The notes under the pieces were generated by a model. It did no database searches. It had not been told where the DNA came from and worked only from the letters and a program-made list of their open reading frames with translations. This document shows, piece by piece, positions 8,907 through 17,292 of a DNA stretch of 64,000 nt; position 1 is the first letter of the stretch, and every line of letters starts with the position of its first letter. The DNA is from Neorhizobium galegae. Its GTDB lineage: Bacteria; Pseudomonadota; Alphaproteobacteria; Rhizobiales; Rhizobiaceae. Position numbers and translations under genes: made by a program. The DNA lies in the NCBI RefSeq assembly GCF_017877135.1, contig NZ_JAGIPH010000013.1:1-64000 (forward strand), written 5' to 3'.

Positions 8907-9812
8907 TCAGGCAAAAGCCTGCTTGAGAGACAGGACCGATGCCTTGAGTGCGTCCAGTATGGATTTGCTATCCCGTTCGAAGGGATAGAACACTTCAAGG
9001 AATACCGGAGATTGTGCAAGCCCCGTGCGAGCCAAGAGGTTGCGGGCCTCGATCGGATCCACCCTGCCCGCCTCGGTAAAATCCCAATGGCGGTCGAACT
9101 GATAATCCGTCTGCTGAATATGCACGGCGGTGATGGCGTCGGTCAGCCCGGCAAACCACGGCTCCATGGTATCGGCATCGGAGCCGTAAAGCGGCTGGAA
9201 GGTCCCGTGGCCCCAATCGACGCAGAGGCTCCACGGCGTTGCGCTCCCGGCCACGTCCGTCATCATCTGCCGCGCCTGATCGACCGTCCACGGCCATTCC
9301 CGGCGCATCGGCGTCGGCTCGACATAGAGTTCGCTGAGGCCTGCGGCCTTTGCCTTGTCACCAAGCCGCAGCATGCGTTCGACCAGGCTTTTATAATCGC
9401 GCTCGTCGATGCTGGCAGCCTCGCTGCCATCCACGCGGGAGGCGATTGCCCCCAGCGGCCCGCCAACCCGGGCAATGCCCGCTTCGGCGGCAAATCCATA
9501 GGCGCGTTCCATCCATTGTTCGGCGTAATCACGCACCGCTTCATCCGGATGGAGCAGCTGGTTGAAGGTGTAATGGGCAAGGCCGATGAAGGCGCTGTGA
9601 ATGGTGATGCCATGGTCACCTGCGGCGTTGCGTATGTCGCGCGCATGCCGGGAGACGAGAGGCGACGGCCACATGGGATCGAGAAGATCAAACGAGAACT
9701 GGATGAGGTCGAGGCCCAACTGGTCGCGCACAACGGGCGCCCAGAGTTGCGGCGTCACCCACCGTTTGACGCAGAAGGACAGATTGATGCCGAGCGGGTT
9801 TGCACTGCTCAT
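8907..9812 (-). CDS. TIM-barrel sugar (phosphate) isomerase/epimerase
   Basis: This 301-residue protein belongs to the xylose-isomerase-like TIM-barrel superfamily. The likely metal ligands are spread as expected: Glu in YVEPTPMRREWPW, Asp-His in LCVDWGHGTFQ, His in AVHIQQTDYQFDRHWD, and Glu in VFLEVFYPFE. The N-terminus (GINLSFCVKRW) recalls tetrulose-phosphate and other ketose-phosphate epimerases of polyol operons. The exact reaction is not readable. Its ATG overlaps the stop of the downstream-numbered permease by 4 bp, so the two are translationally coupled. Confidence 0.8.
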   Translation of the reverse strand: MSSANPLGINLSFCVKRWVTPQLWAPVVRDQLGLDLIQFSFDLLDPMWPSPLVSRHARDIRNAAGDHGITIHSAFIGLAHYTFNQLLHPDEAVRDYAEQWMERAYGFAAEAGIARVGGPLGAIASRVDGSEAASIDERDYKSLVERMLRLGDKAKAAGLSELYVEPTPMRREWPWTVDQARQMMTDVAGSATPWSLCVDWGHGTFQPLYGSDADTMEPWFAGLTDAITAVHIQQTDYQFDRHWDFTEAGRVDPIEARNLLARTGLAQSPVFLEVFYPFERDSKSILDALKASVLSLKQAFA

Positions 9813-10627
9813 TTGGTCGCTCCCATGGTGAGGCCACGCACCATGTGCCGCGATACGATCAGTGCAAAAATGGTGACGGGCAGAACGATGACCGTGCCGG
9901 TCGCCATGATCTTGCCCCAGGGCAGTTCATAGCCGGACATGAAGCTGGTCGCGACGACGGGGGCTGTCTGCACGTCGCGGCGTGTGAGCACGAGCGCGTA
10001 GAGCAACTCGTTCCAGGAGAAGATGAAGGAGAAGATGGCCGAGACCGCGATGCCCGGCGCGCCGAGCGGCAGATAGATCTTGCGGAAGATGGTGAACTGG
10101 TCGGCCCCATCCAGACGTGCGGCCTGTTCCAGATCCGGCGGAATGGATTTGAACTGGTCCGTGCAGATCCACACCACGATCGGCAGGTTGAACGTGAGAT
10201 AGATCAGGATCAGCACGAGATGCGTATCCAGCATCTTCAATTGCAGCGCCAGGATATAGACCGGCAAGGCCAGAACAATCGGGCTCGTCATGCGGTTGGA
10301 GATGAACCAGAACCAGAGATCGGATTTGCCGCGAAATTCATAGCGGGCCAATGCAAAGGCGGCCGGCGCACCGAGGAGGACGGCAAGGGCGGTCGTCGCC
10401 GTTGCGATGATCAGCGAATTGCCGACAGCGCCCAGGACCTTGGAATCCGCAAAGATTTCCCGGTAATGATCGAGCGTCGGCGCAAACACCCAGACGGGTG
10501 GCGATGCGAGGATATCCGCCTGCGTCTTGAAGCTCGCCGACACCATCCAGTAGAACGGAAACAACGTGAACAGGATAACCGCGGTCAGCCCGATGGCGTG
10601 GAGGATCTTGCCCGAGGAGAAGCGCAT
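9809..10627 (-). CDS. Sugar ABC transporter permease, MalG type
   Basis: This inner-membrane permease has 272 residues and about six hydrophobic segments. The EAA loop with the conserved glycine reads EQAARLDGADQFTIFRKIYLP (about residues 160-180), which is the contact for the ATPase. The first segment starts near residue 12 (AIGLTAVILFTLFPFYWMV). It overlaps the partner permease by one base (TGATG) and the epimerase gene by 4 bp. It forms the channel with the MalF-type protein. Confidence 0.92.
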   Translation of the reverse strand: MRFSSGKILHAIGLTAVILFTLFPFYWMVSASFKTQADILASPPVWVFAPTLDHYREIFADSKVLGAVGNSLIIATATTALAVLLGAPAAFALARYEFRGKSDLWFWFISNRMTSPIVLALPVYILALQLKMLDTHLVLILIYLTFNLPIVVWICTDQFKSIPPDLEQAARLDGADQFTIFRKIYLPLGAPGIAVSAIFSFIFSWNELLYALVLTRRDVQTAPVVATSFMSGYELPWGKIMATGTVIVLPVTIFALIVSRHMVRGLTMGATK

Positions 10628-11541
10628 CAGTTGACCTCCTTATAGAGTACGCGGATGTAAAGACGGCTGATCAGGATGGTGATGATGAGGAGCAGGATGG
10701 CCTGAGCCGAGGCCGTTCCAAGATCAAAGACGCGGAAGCCGACACGCTGGATGTAGACGGACACCAGATCGGTTGCCGAACCGGGACCGCCGCGGGTCAT
10801 GACGAACACCATGTCGAACAGCTTCAGAACATCGGCCGAGCGCAGGATGAGAAGCGCGGTCAGGCCCGGCATCAGGTAGGGCAGTTGCACATGTTTCAGC
10901 ATTGCCCATTTGGAGGATGTTTCCAGACGCGCCGCTTCCTCGATTTCCCCCGGCACCATCGAAAGGCCGGCGAGGAAGATAAGGGCGCAGAACGGTGTCC
11001 ACTGCCAGATATCCATGATGACGATCGCAGCAAAGGCACCGGTCTGGGAGCCAAGCCAGTCCAGGGCACCGATACCGAAGAGATCAAGAAACCAGTTTGC
11101 GACGCCGAAATCACGGTTGAAGATGAGGCGGCCGATGAGACCGACCACGGCATAGGTGGTGGCAAGCGGCACCACCAGCGTGACGCGCGCCAGCGACTTC
11201 AAGAAGCCCATGCCCGGCTTGTGCAAGAGAAGCGCAATTACCAGACCCAGCGCGATCTCGATCGGCAGCACCGTGACGTAAAATTGCCCGGTGAGAAACA
11301 GAGAGGCCCAGAAGGTGCCGTCCGTCAGCACGGATGTGTAGTTTTCCAGGCCGACAAACGGGAAGCCATCCCGCGGGCGCGCGATGTTGTAGCGCCTGAA
11401 CGACGTGACCAGCGCAAAGATGGTGGGATAGATGCCGATGATAAACAGCGTGAAGACAGCCGGCGCCAGAAACCAGAACGGTGTCCATCGGCCGTAACCG
11501 CGATTGGGTCTGACCTGGGGTGGCGGCGTGATGCTCGTCAT
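10627..11541 (-). CDS. Sugar ABC transporter permease, MalF type
   Basis: This 304-residue permease has six or so transmembrane segments. Its EAA motif reads EEAARLETSSKWAMLKHVQLP. It lacks the large periplasmic insert of E. coli MalF, as is normal for polyol and glycerol-phosphate systems. ATG 11541 (MTSITPPPQ) was preferred over an upstream in-frame start at 11586 because the extension is not conserved-looking. It pairs with the MalG-type protein just downstream. Confidence 0.9.
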   Translation of the reverse strand: MTSITPPPQVRPNRGYGRWTPFWFLAPAVFTLFIIGIYPTIFALVTSFRRYNIARPRDGFPFVGLENYTSVLTDGTFWASLFLTGQFYVTVLPIEIALGLVIALLLHKPGMGFLKSLARVTLVVPLATTYAVVGLIGRLIFNRDFGVANWFLDLFGIGALDWLGSQTGAFAAIVIMDIWQWTPFCALIFLAGLSMVPGEIEEAARLETSSKWAMLKHVQLPYLMPGLTALLILRSADVLKLFDMVFVMTRGGPGSATDLVSVYIQRVGFRVFDLGTASAQAILLLIITILISRLYIRVLYKEVN

Positions 11542-11607
11542 CGACTTATCCTGTTCATGCCCTGATGGAAGGGGTGCGGAGCCCATGAGGGAGCCGCGCC
11601 TGTTTTC

Positions 11608-12159
11608 TCATTCCAGATTGGTATGGTTGGCGCGCATGGCAGCAGGCGTCACGCCGAGCGTGTCGCGGATGCCCAGCACCAGCAGTTCGAAGGCAACATA
11701 AAGCGCGCCCTCGTAAAGCGACCCCATGGGCAACACCGAGGTGCCGGCACCTTGATCATTGGCCATGGTCTGTGCCGGCACATGCAGCACGAGATCTGCG
11801 CGGGCTGCAGCGGCACCGGCCGGTTGTGCCGTCACCACGAGAACGCGGGCACCGGCAGCCTTCGCCACTCCCATCAGCGCCGAGACCGTGGAAAAGTCGC
11901 CGGGGCCTGCCGAAACGATCAACAGATCGCCCTTGCCAAGCGGCGGGGTCGTCATATCCCCTACCACCGATGCGTTGAGGCCCAGATGGAACAGGCGCAT
12001 GGCGAGCCCCTTGATCTGGAGCCCCTCGCGGCCCACCCCATAAAGAGCGATACGATTGGCCGTGGCGATCGCATGGATTGCCGCGTCGAATTGGCTGCCA
12101 TCGATACCGGCGAGACAATCGCCAAGTTCCGCCAGCGCCTTTTCATGAAGATGAAGCAT
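11608..12159 (-). CDS. SIS-domain sugar isomerase (6-phospho-3-hexuloisomerase-like)
   Basis: This 183-residue single SIS domain matches the 6-phospho-3-hexuloisomerase (PHI/HxlB) group in size and pattern. Its features are ALYGVGREGLQIKGLAMRL, the phosphosugar-binding VSAGPGDFSTV, and a short C-terminal helical tail. PHI normally interconverts hexulose-6-phosphate and fructose-6-phosphate with its partner synthase HxlA. No HxlA is present here. The enzyme may instead isomerise a ketose phosphate made by this operon, an uncommon assignment. It lies between the binding-protein gene and the MalF-type permease. Confidence 0.8.
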   Translation of the reverse strand: MLHLHEKALAELGDCLAGIDGSQFDAAIHAIATANRIALYGVGREGLQIKGLAMRLFHLGLNASVVGDMTTPPLGKGDLLIVSAGPGDFSTVSALMGVAKAAGARVLVVTAQPAGAAAARADLVLHVPAQTMANDQGAGTSVLPMGSLYEGALYVAFELLVLGIRDTLGVTPAAMRANHTNLE

Positions 12160-12189
12160 GATGTGGTTCCGCAGGATCCAGAGAAGGCA

Positions 12190-12221
12190 GCAGATGGTGG
12201 CGACGGAGCGCCACCATCTGC
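12190..12221 (-). other. Intercistronic hairpin after the binding-protein gene
   Basis: A perfect 13-bp stem with a 6-base loop lies 41 bp after the binding-protein stop and 31 bp before the SIS gene. There is no U-run. Such hairpins typically protect the binding-protein message from 3' decay or cause partial termination, so the binding protein is made in excess of the permeases. Confidence 0.7.
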
Positions 12222-12261
12222 CTTAGCAAACACCCTGGGAGGTGTCGGAGGATGTCAGGGG

Positions 12262-13611
12262 TTACTGCAGCAGCTTCTTCTTGCCGTCGTAGTAGCCTTC
12301 CTTCTTCAGGATATCTTCCATGCGGGTGCCGATTTCCTTGGAGCCTGCTTCGACAGACACCTGGCCCAGCATGATCTTGGAGCCCCATTCGGCAACCACT
12401 TCCGAAATGGCCGGCCATGCCGGGAAGCGCGGACGGAATTCCGGCACGCCCTTCTGCCAGGAAGCAACCATGGGCTCTACGAACTTGTACTTCGCCTTGA
12501 TGGCCGGGTCGTTATAGACCGACATGCGGCCGGAGACGCCGCCTGCTTCCACGTAGGACTTGGCAATATCCTCCGAGGTGGCCCACTGGATGAAGAGCCA
12601 GGTGGCTTTCTTCTGCGCTTCGGAGGCCTGTGCTGCGACCGCCAGCGAGAAGCCGCCAAGCGCCGGCAGACGACCGGCGGGACCGGCCGGTTCAGGACCG
12701 ACGGCCAGGCAATCGCCGAGCTTGGATGTCGCCGGATCGACCAGCGTGCCGTAGAAAGCCGACCATTCGGTGATCATCGCGACCTGGCCCTGGGCCAGCG
12801 CGTTGACGGCTTCTGCATGGTCGAAGCTGACGATGCCCGGCGGCATGTATTTCATCAGGTCCTGACGGAAGTTGAGGCCGGTCTGGCTTTCCTTGCTCAT
12901 CAGGTTCGACTTGAACTGCTTGTCGAGCAGCGAGCCGCCGAACGGCCACAGGAAGCGCATGAAGCTGTCAGCCGACTGGGTTTCGCCGCGCAGCGATTGC
13001 AGCGCATAGGCATACTGGTTCTTCGAAGCGTCCGTCAGCTTGGGGGCGTAGACCTTCATCAACTCGTCCCAGGTGGCCGGCGGCTTGTCGAAACCGGCTT
13101 CCTTCAGCTTGCAGGAATTGTAGAACAGCAGGCCGGAATAGTTGTCGAAGGGAAGGCCGTAGGTCTTGCCGCCCCAGGAGCCGAAGGCATCCAAGAGAAG
13201 CGGGAAGAAGCCATCCAGCTTCAGGTTCGGGTCGGTGATCGACTTGTCCTTGGTGTATTTTTCGATCGGATCGATCCAGCCGTTTTCGGCAAACTCGCCG
13301 ATCCAGACCAGGTCCACCAGCGCCATCGTCAGGTCGCCCTGCGAGGTGAAGTTCAACACTTCCTTCTCGCGGGTGTTTTCGTAAGGGACGATTTCGTAAT
13401 TGACCTTGATGCCGGTCTTCTTCTCGAACTCCGGCAGGAGCTTGATGATGGCGCGGTAGCCGGGGCGATCCAGGAAGATGCCGCTGATTTCGGTGCCCTT
13501 CAGGGGCTTGGCCGCATCTTCAAGCCAGTCTGCATGGGCGACAAGCGGCATGCTCGCAGTTGCCGCCGTCAGGGCCAGCACGCTTGCGCAGATTTTCAAC
13601 AGACGTTTCAT
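12262..13611 (-). CDS. Polyol/sugar ABC transporter substrate-binding protein
   Basis: This periplasmic extracellular solute-binding protein of family 1 has 449 residues. A Sec signal peptide (MKRLLKICASVLALTAA, cleavage near AHADW, about residue 26) leads into the MalE-like fold. GIKVNYEIVPYENTREKEV and LYGTLVDPATSKLG-type segments are seen. It is the first gene of the ten-gene minus-strand operon and defines the system as a carbohydrate importer. The start ATG 13611 is placed at the signal peptide. The in-frame region upstream to 13752 has no such features. Confidence 0.9.
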   Translation of the reverse strand: MKRLLKICASVLALTAATASMPLVAHADWLEDAAKPLKGTEISGIFLDRPGYRAIIKLLPEFEKKTGIKVNYEIVPYENTREKEVLNFTSQGDLTMALVDLVWIGEFAENGWIDPIEKYTKDKSITDPNLKLDGFFPLLLDAFGSWGGKTYGLPFDNYSGLLFYNSCKLKEAGFDKPPATWDELMKVYAPKLTDASKNQYAYALQSLRGETQSADSFMRFLWPFGGSLLDKQFKSNLMSKESQTGLNFRQDLMKYMPPGIVSFDHAEAVNALAQGQVAMITEWSAFYGTLVDPATSKLGDCLAVGPEPAGPAGRLPALGGFSLAVAAQASEAQKKATWLFIQWATSEDIAKSYVEAGGVSGRMSVYNDPAIKAKYKFVEPMVASWQKGVPEFRPRFPAWPAISEVVAEWGSKIMLGQVSVEAGSKEIGTRMEDILKKEGYYDGKKKLLQ

Positions 13612-13858
13612 TCCACTCCTCCTATGGTGAAGGCGGCCTCCCCGGCAGCCCTGTTCAATCTTCAGACAAACGGGAGCCGTCAGGCGCGCCTCAGCGCCTC
13701 CATCCAGCACACCCAAAACCGTCTTCGTGCCCGCAAACCTACCAAAAGACACAGCTTCGCCGCCCGCACTTCACATGCGTATATTGCGCTACATCAATGT
13801 GTTAGGCCCGTTAATCCTCCCGGCGGGACGCATTATCGATACATCTGTATTTTTACAT
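13612..13858. promoter_or_regulatory. Divergent control region of the polyol operon
   Basis: This is the gap between the divergently read binding-protein and monophosphatase genes. It is AT-richer than its flanks around 13780-13880 and holds a short interrupted repeat ACAT-CA-ATGT at 13791-13800. This is the expected place for the SorC-type regulator to bind. No strong operator could be defined by eye. Confidence 0.35.
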
Positions 13859-13888
13859 TTGCAATAGCATTGATTGCCGATTTATGCT
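13859..13888 (+). promoter_or_regulatory. Probable promoter of the monophosphatase gene
   Basis: TTGCAA (13859-13864) and TATGCT (13883-13888) are separated by 18 bases. They lie 28 bp before the ATG, which is itself preceded by a strong GGGAGGGAGG ribosome-binding site. Confidence 0.4.
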
Positions 13889-13915
13889 GTCTCGACGTCA
13901 GGGAGGGAGGTCACC

Positions 13916-14725
13916 ATGAACCATCAGCACGGCAATTCCAGCGAACTGGCTGCCCGCGCAGCGCTTGCCGAACGGATGGCGCGTGCGGCAGGGGAAATGG
14001 CGCGCTCATTCCTGGCGCATCCGGAAAAGCTGGAATGGACCGAAAAGGCATCCTCGCAGGATATCGTCAGCGCCGCCGATGAAGCGACGGAAGCCTATCT
14101 GCGCGCGACGATCCAGCAACACTTCCCCGCCGACGGCATCGTGGGCGAAGAAGCGGGATCAACGAGCGGCAGTTCCGGCTACGATTGGGTGATCGATCCG
14201 ATCGATGGCACCATGGCCTTTCTGGTCGGCCAGCCGAACTGGACGGTCTCGGTGGCCGTGATGCATGCGGGTGAACCGGTGATCGGGGTGGTTGCGGCCC
14301 CGATGTTCGACGAGATCTATGTGGGGCGGTCAGGGGGAGGCGCAACGCTGAACGGCAAGCCGCTCTCCATCAATCCGGACTGGACGATCCGTTCGACGAC
14401 AGTCGGCTTTGGCGGCACAGAGAGAGCCGATCCGCGACAGGCCGGTGGTTTCGTCACCCGCCTTTATCAGGAGGGCGGCGTCCTCTTCCGGGTCGGGTCG
14501 GGCGCCCTGATGCTGGCCTATGTCGCGGCCAACCGGTTGGCCGGCTACTACGATCCGACCCTGTTCTGCTGGGACTGCATGGCCGGGATCGTTCTGATCC
14601 GCGAGGCTGGCGGATTGGCCGAATTTGCCGGCAGCCTGACGGAACCGGGAGAGATCTGGGCCGGAAACAAGCATGTCTTCGACGACCTCAAGCGCATCAG
14701 CGTAGCGCGCGAAGACGATCGGTGA
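13916..14725 (+). CDS. Inositol-monophosphatase-family sugar phosphatase
   Basis: This 269-residue enzyme belongs to the Mg-dependent IMPase superfamily. Metal ligands are seen as GEE at 77-79 and DPIDGT at 94-99. The second signature WDCMAGIVLIREAGG lies near 215-230. The superfamily hydrolyses inositol, histidinol, fructose bisphosphate or related monophosphates; the substrate is not determined by sequence. Its position divergent from the polyol operon suggests a sugar-phosphate role. The start was chosen by the strong ribosome-binding site; upstream in-frame codons lack one. Confidence 0.87.
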   Translation: MNHQHGNSSELAARAALAERMARAAGEMARSFLAHPEKLEWTEKASSQDIVSAADEATEAYLRATIQQHFPADGIVGEEAGSTSGSSGYDWVIDPIDGTMAFLVGQPNWTVSVAVMHAGEPVIGVVAAPMFDEIYVGRSGGGATLNGKPLSINPDWTIRSTTVGFGGTERADPRQAGGFVTRLYQEGGVLFRVGSGALMLAYVAANRLAGYYDPTLFCWDCMAGIVLIREAGGLAEFAGSLTEPGEIWAGNKHVFDDLKRISVAREDDR

Positions 14726-14752
14726 CGGATCGCCTGAAAAGGTCGCGTTGCC

Positions 14753-14800
14753 CCTGCGCAAGCTTGGCTCTTCTTATCGGAAGAACCAGTCTTGCGCAGG
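14753..14800. repeat. Long imperfect hairpin between convergent genes
   Basis: CCTGCGCAAG at 14753-14762 pairs perfectly with 14791-14800. Inside it, 14764-14773 pairs with 14780-14789 apart from one mismatch, closing a short loop. It fills the gap where the monophosphatase and epimerase genes converge and probably acts as a two-way stop or mRNA 3' end. There is no U-run. Confidence 0.55.
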
Positions 14801-14820
14801 AACGGATTCAGGCCGGCAAA

Positions 14821-15690
14821 TCAGCCGCCGAGGACGAATCTCGAAAACGCCAGCGAATTGCGTGCATCCTCATCCATCCGGGCTTCGTCGGCCCCATTGC
14901 TCAGGTCACGCCAGACGCGGATGTCGGAACCGATCGTGCCACCGGTCTTGACGAAGGGCTCCATCACGACTGCGCCGGTGTAGTTGATCTCGCGAAGCGC
15001 CGCGCCGATCTCATGCCAGGGCATGCGGCCCTTGCCGGGAACGCGGCGATTGCTTTCGCCGGTATGGAAATGGCCAAGAAGCGGGCCTGCGGTGCGGATC
15101 GCATCGCCAAAACTGTCTTCCTCGATGTTCATATGGAACGTATCGAGCATGACCTTGACGTTCGGCTTGCCGACCTGCTTGACGAAGGCGACGCCTTCGG
15201 CGGCCGTGTTCAGAACGTGGTTTTCGAAGCGGTTAAGCACTTCGATGCACAGATTGATGCCGAGATTGTTGGCGAAATCGGCAATGCCGTGAATGCCTTC
15301 AACACCGCGCGCCCAGTCGCCTTCCTTGTCCACCGGCTGTGAATAATCGATCGGCCAATAGGAATGCAGGGCGCCGCCGATCGTCTTGATATCCAGCTTG
15401 GCAACATTGGTGAGCGTCTTTTCAAAGAACGCCTTGCCGGCTGCACGAACATCCGCATCAGGGGACGACAGATACTTGCTCTTCGAAGGACCAATGCCGG
15501 CCGTCAGAATGATGTTGTTGTCGATGGCGCTCTGCTTGATGGTGGCGAGCTCGGCATCGCTGTACTCATTGATATGGTGCGCAGCCACCTCGATGAGGTC
15601 GAAGCCAAGCTTGGCGACCTTCTCGACGTAAGGGCCGAACTTCGCGCTCCATTCATGCTCCCAGTACGAATAGTAAATTCCGTGTTTCAT
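14821..15690 (-). CDS. dpe: D-psicose (D-allulose) 3-epimerase
   Basis: This 289-residue enzyme interconverts D-allulose and D-fructose by C3 epimerisation in a metal-dependent TIM barrel. It matches the Agrobacterium tumefaciens enzyme almost residue for residue as remembered. It starts MKHGIYYSYWEHEWSAKFGP, ends RNSLAFSRFVLGG, and has the same length. The four metal/catalytic residues of that enzyme are at the same numbers: Glu150, Asp183, His209 and Glu244. It is the last gene of a minus-strand rare-ketose operon. Fructose from this step would feed the neighbouring P-loop kinase. Confidence 0.95.
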   Translation of the reverse strand: MKHGIYYSYWEHEWSAKFGPYVEKVAKLGFDLIEVAAHHINEYSDAELATIKQSAIDNNIILTAGIGPSKSKYLSSPDADVRAAGKAFFEKTLTNVAKLDIKTIGGALHSYWPIDYSQPVDKEGDWARGVEGIHGIADFANNLGINLCIEVLNRFENHVLNTAAEGVAFVKQVGKPNVKVMLDTFHMNIEEDSFGDAIRTAGPLLGHFHTGESNRRVPGKGRMPWHEIGAALREINYTGAVVMEPFVKTGGTIGSDIRVWRDLSNGADEARMDEDARNSLAFSRFVLGG

Positions 15691-15744
15691 GGATGACTCC
15701 CTTTGATAGTGACGCCCAAGGGGCTGCCGGACGTTGAGGCAGGC

Positions 15745-16410
15745 TCAGGCGCTGTTATTCACGCGCAGATCGGGCTCTGCGCTGTTTGACATGATGAAGA
15801 GCCCGTTCGGCAGGTCGTTCTTCTCGACCTTCTGGGCGATTTCCTCTGCGGGCAAACCGAAGCCGCGCCAGCGCTCCTGAAGACGACGGCGCAGTTCATC
15901 GACGTCAACGTCAACGAAAACGGTGAGGTCGAAGATCGGCTTCAGCCGGTCCCACGGCGCCTGCTGCGCCAGGAGATAGTTGCCCTCGCAGACGATGATC
16001 TCCGTCGATTGCGCAATAAGCCGGCCGCCGGCCCGCGCGATCTCGATCGACCGGTCGAAAACGGGAACGGCGATGACATCGTCTTCATTGGCCTTGAGAC
16101 GCTGCAGCATATGGCGGAAGCCATGCGCATCGAAGGTATCGATGGCGCCCTTGAAGGGCCGCCGACCCATCTCGTTCAGCACGGCATCGTCGTAATGATA
16201 GCCGTCCATGGGAAAGAGCGCGGCTTGCGCGCCAAAATCTTTTCCCAGGAGATCGACGACATGTTCGGCCAGCGTCGATTTGCCAGAGCCCGGCGCACCG
16301 GCAATGGCGACCAGAATCCGCCGCCGACCGAACGCATTGAAGCGCTCGAAAGAGGCCTCGGCGATGGCCTTTGCCGTTGCCGCGATCCCAGTTGAACCCG
16401 TATCAGCCAT
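15745..16410 (-). CDS. P-loop sugar/nucleoside kinase, FrcK-like
   Basis: This 221-residue kinase belongs to the phosphoribulokinase/uridine kinase P-loop group. Walker A GAPGSGKST lies at about 38-46. PMDGYHYDDAVL and the lid region RRRLQERWRGFGLP follow. It resembles the putative kinase encoded next to rhizobial fructose ABC transporters (frcK). In this operon it is the natural candidate to phosphorylate the ketose produced by the epimerases, which is inferred from context. ATG 16410 starts the conserved part; the in-frame frame upstream is the overlapping shadow of the next gene. Confidence 0.8.
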   Translation of the reverse strand: MADTGSTGIAATAKAIAEASFERFNAFGRRRILVAIAGAPGSGKSTLAEHVVDLLGKDFGAQAALFPMDGYHYDDAVLNEMGRRPFKGAIDTFDAHGFRHMLQRLKANEDDVIAVPVFDRSIEIARAGGRLIAQSTEIIVCEGNYLLAQQAPWDRLKPIFDLTVFVDVDVDELRRRLQERWRGFGLPAEEIAQKVEKNDLPNGLFIMSNSAEPDLRVNNSA

Positions 16411-16442
16411 TGAATACCTCCTCGCTATCTGTCCGGCCCGGC

Positions 16443-17291
16443 TCACGCCAGCCCGTACTGAACCGCCTTGTTGCGCAGGAATGAAAGGCCATCTTCGAAG
16501 ACCTGTTCGGCATCGCGGGCAACCGGACGCCATGTGGAGATGGCGCCCGCCATCTCGGTCGGCATCGCCGCAAAACTCTCCAGCGTCAGCGCACCCTTGA
16601 AGCCGATGGCGGCGAGTGCCGCGAAGATCGCATCCCACGGCACGTTTCCGTAGCCCGGCGTTCCCCGGTCGCTCTCCGACATATGCATGTATTTGAGGTG
16701 GTCACGGGCCGCGATGATGCCGTTCGCAACGCCCTTCTCCTCCATGTTCATATGGAAGGTGTCGAGGTGGACGAAGACATTGTCGAGACCGATCCGCTCG
16801 ACCAGCGCAACGGCCTGGGCCGCGGAATTGACGAGATGGTTCTCATAGCGGTTGACCGCTTCGATGCCGAACTGAAGTCCGAGGCTTTTGGCGTGTGTCG
16901 CTGCAGCCCCGAGCGCACGCGTCAGGTTGTCGTATTCCGCTTCCGTCGGCGGAAAACCGGTCCGCTCGTTGGTGCCGCCATAGGTGACGCCGGTCAGCGC
17001 CTCGGCGCCCATCGCGGCCGCCGTGTCGAGGGCTGACTTCAGGTGCTCGATTGCCGCATCCGGACGCCGCGAGGGCCAGGCATGCTCTGGCATGACCAGC
17101 GAGCAGGCAGCGCGAAGCGCGTGCTTTTCCAGCAGGCCGCGGCTGTGTTTGGCATCGACGGACGGAATATCGATCAGAGGGATCTCGATGAAATCCTGTT
17201 TGTAGCGGGCGGCACCTTCGATGGCGCGCTCTGCCCCTGCGTGGTCCCACACCGTGGTCCACATCATTGCATGTATGCCAAGTCCCTGCAC
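16443..17291 (-). CDS. Second ketose 3-epimerase-family TIM-barrel protein
   Basis: This 282-residue protein is of the same superfamily as the D-allulose epimerase, and the metal ligands are kept. They are Glu144 (GIEAVNRYENHLVNS), Asp177 (VHLDTFHMNMEE), His203 (YMHMSESDRG) and Glu238 (LTLESF). It could epimerise a different ketose, or a ketose at another carbon (D-tagatose, L-ribulose). The start is placed at GTG 17291, one base after the permease stop, with GAAGG upstream. No ATG gives a full-length barrel. It sits between the permease and kinase genes. Confidence 0.83.
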   Translation of the reverse strand: MQGLGIHAMMWTTVWDHAGAERAIEGAARYKQDFIEIPLIDIPSVDAKHSRGLLEKHALRAACSLVMPEHAWPSRRPDAAIEHLKSALDTAAAMGAEALTGVTYGGTNERTGFPPTEAEYDNLTRALGAAATHAKSLGLQFGIEAVNRYENHLVNSAAQAVALVERIGLDNVFVHLDTFHMNMEEKGVANGIIAARDHLKYMHMSESDRGTPGYGNVPWDAIFAALAAIGFKGALTLESFAAMPTEMAGAISTWRPVARDAEQVFEDGLSFLRNKAVQYGLA

Positions 17292-17292
17292 G

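Noticed and set aside
11623..13915. 819-codon plus-strand open frame
   Set aside because: It is antisense to the SIS and binding-protein genes and has no recognisable domain; high GC makes such frames common.
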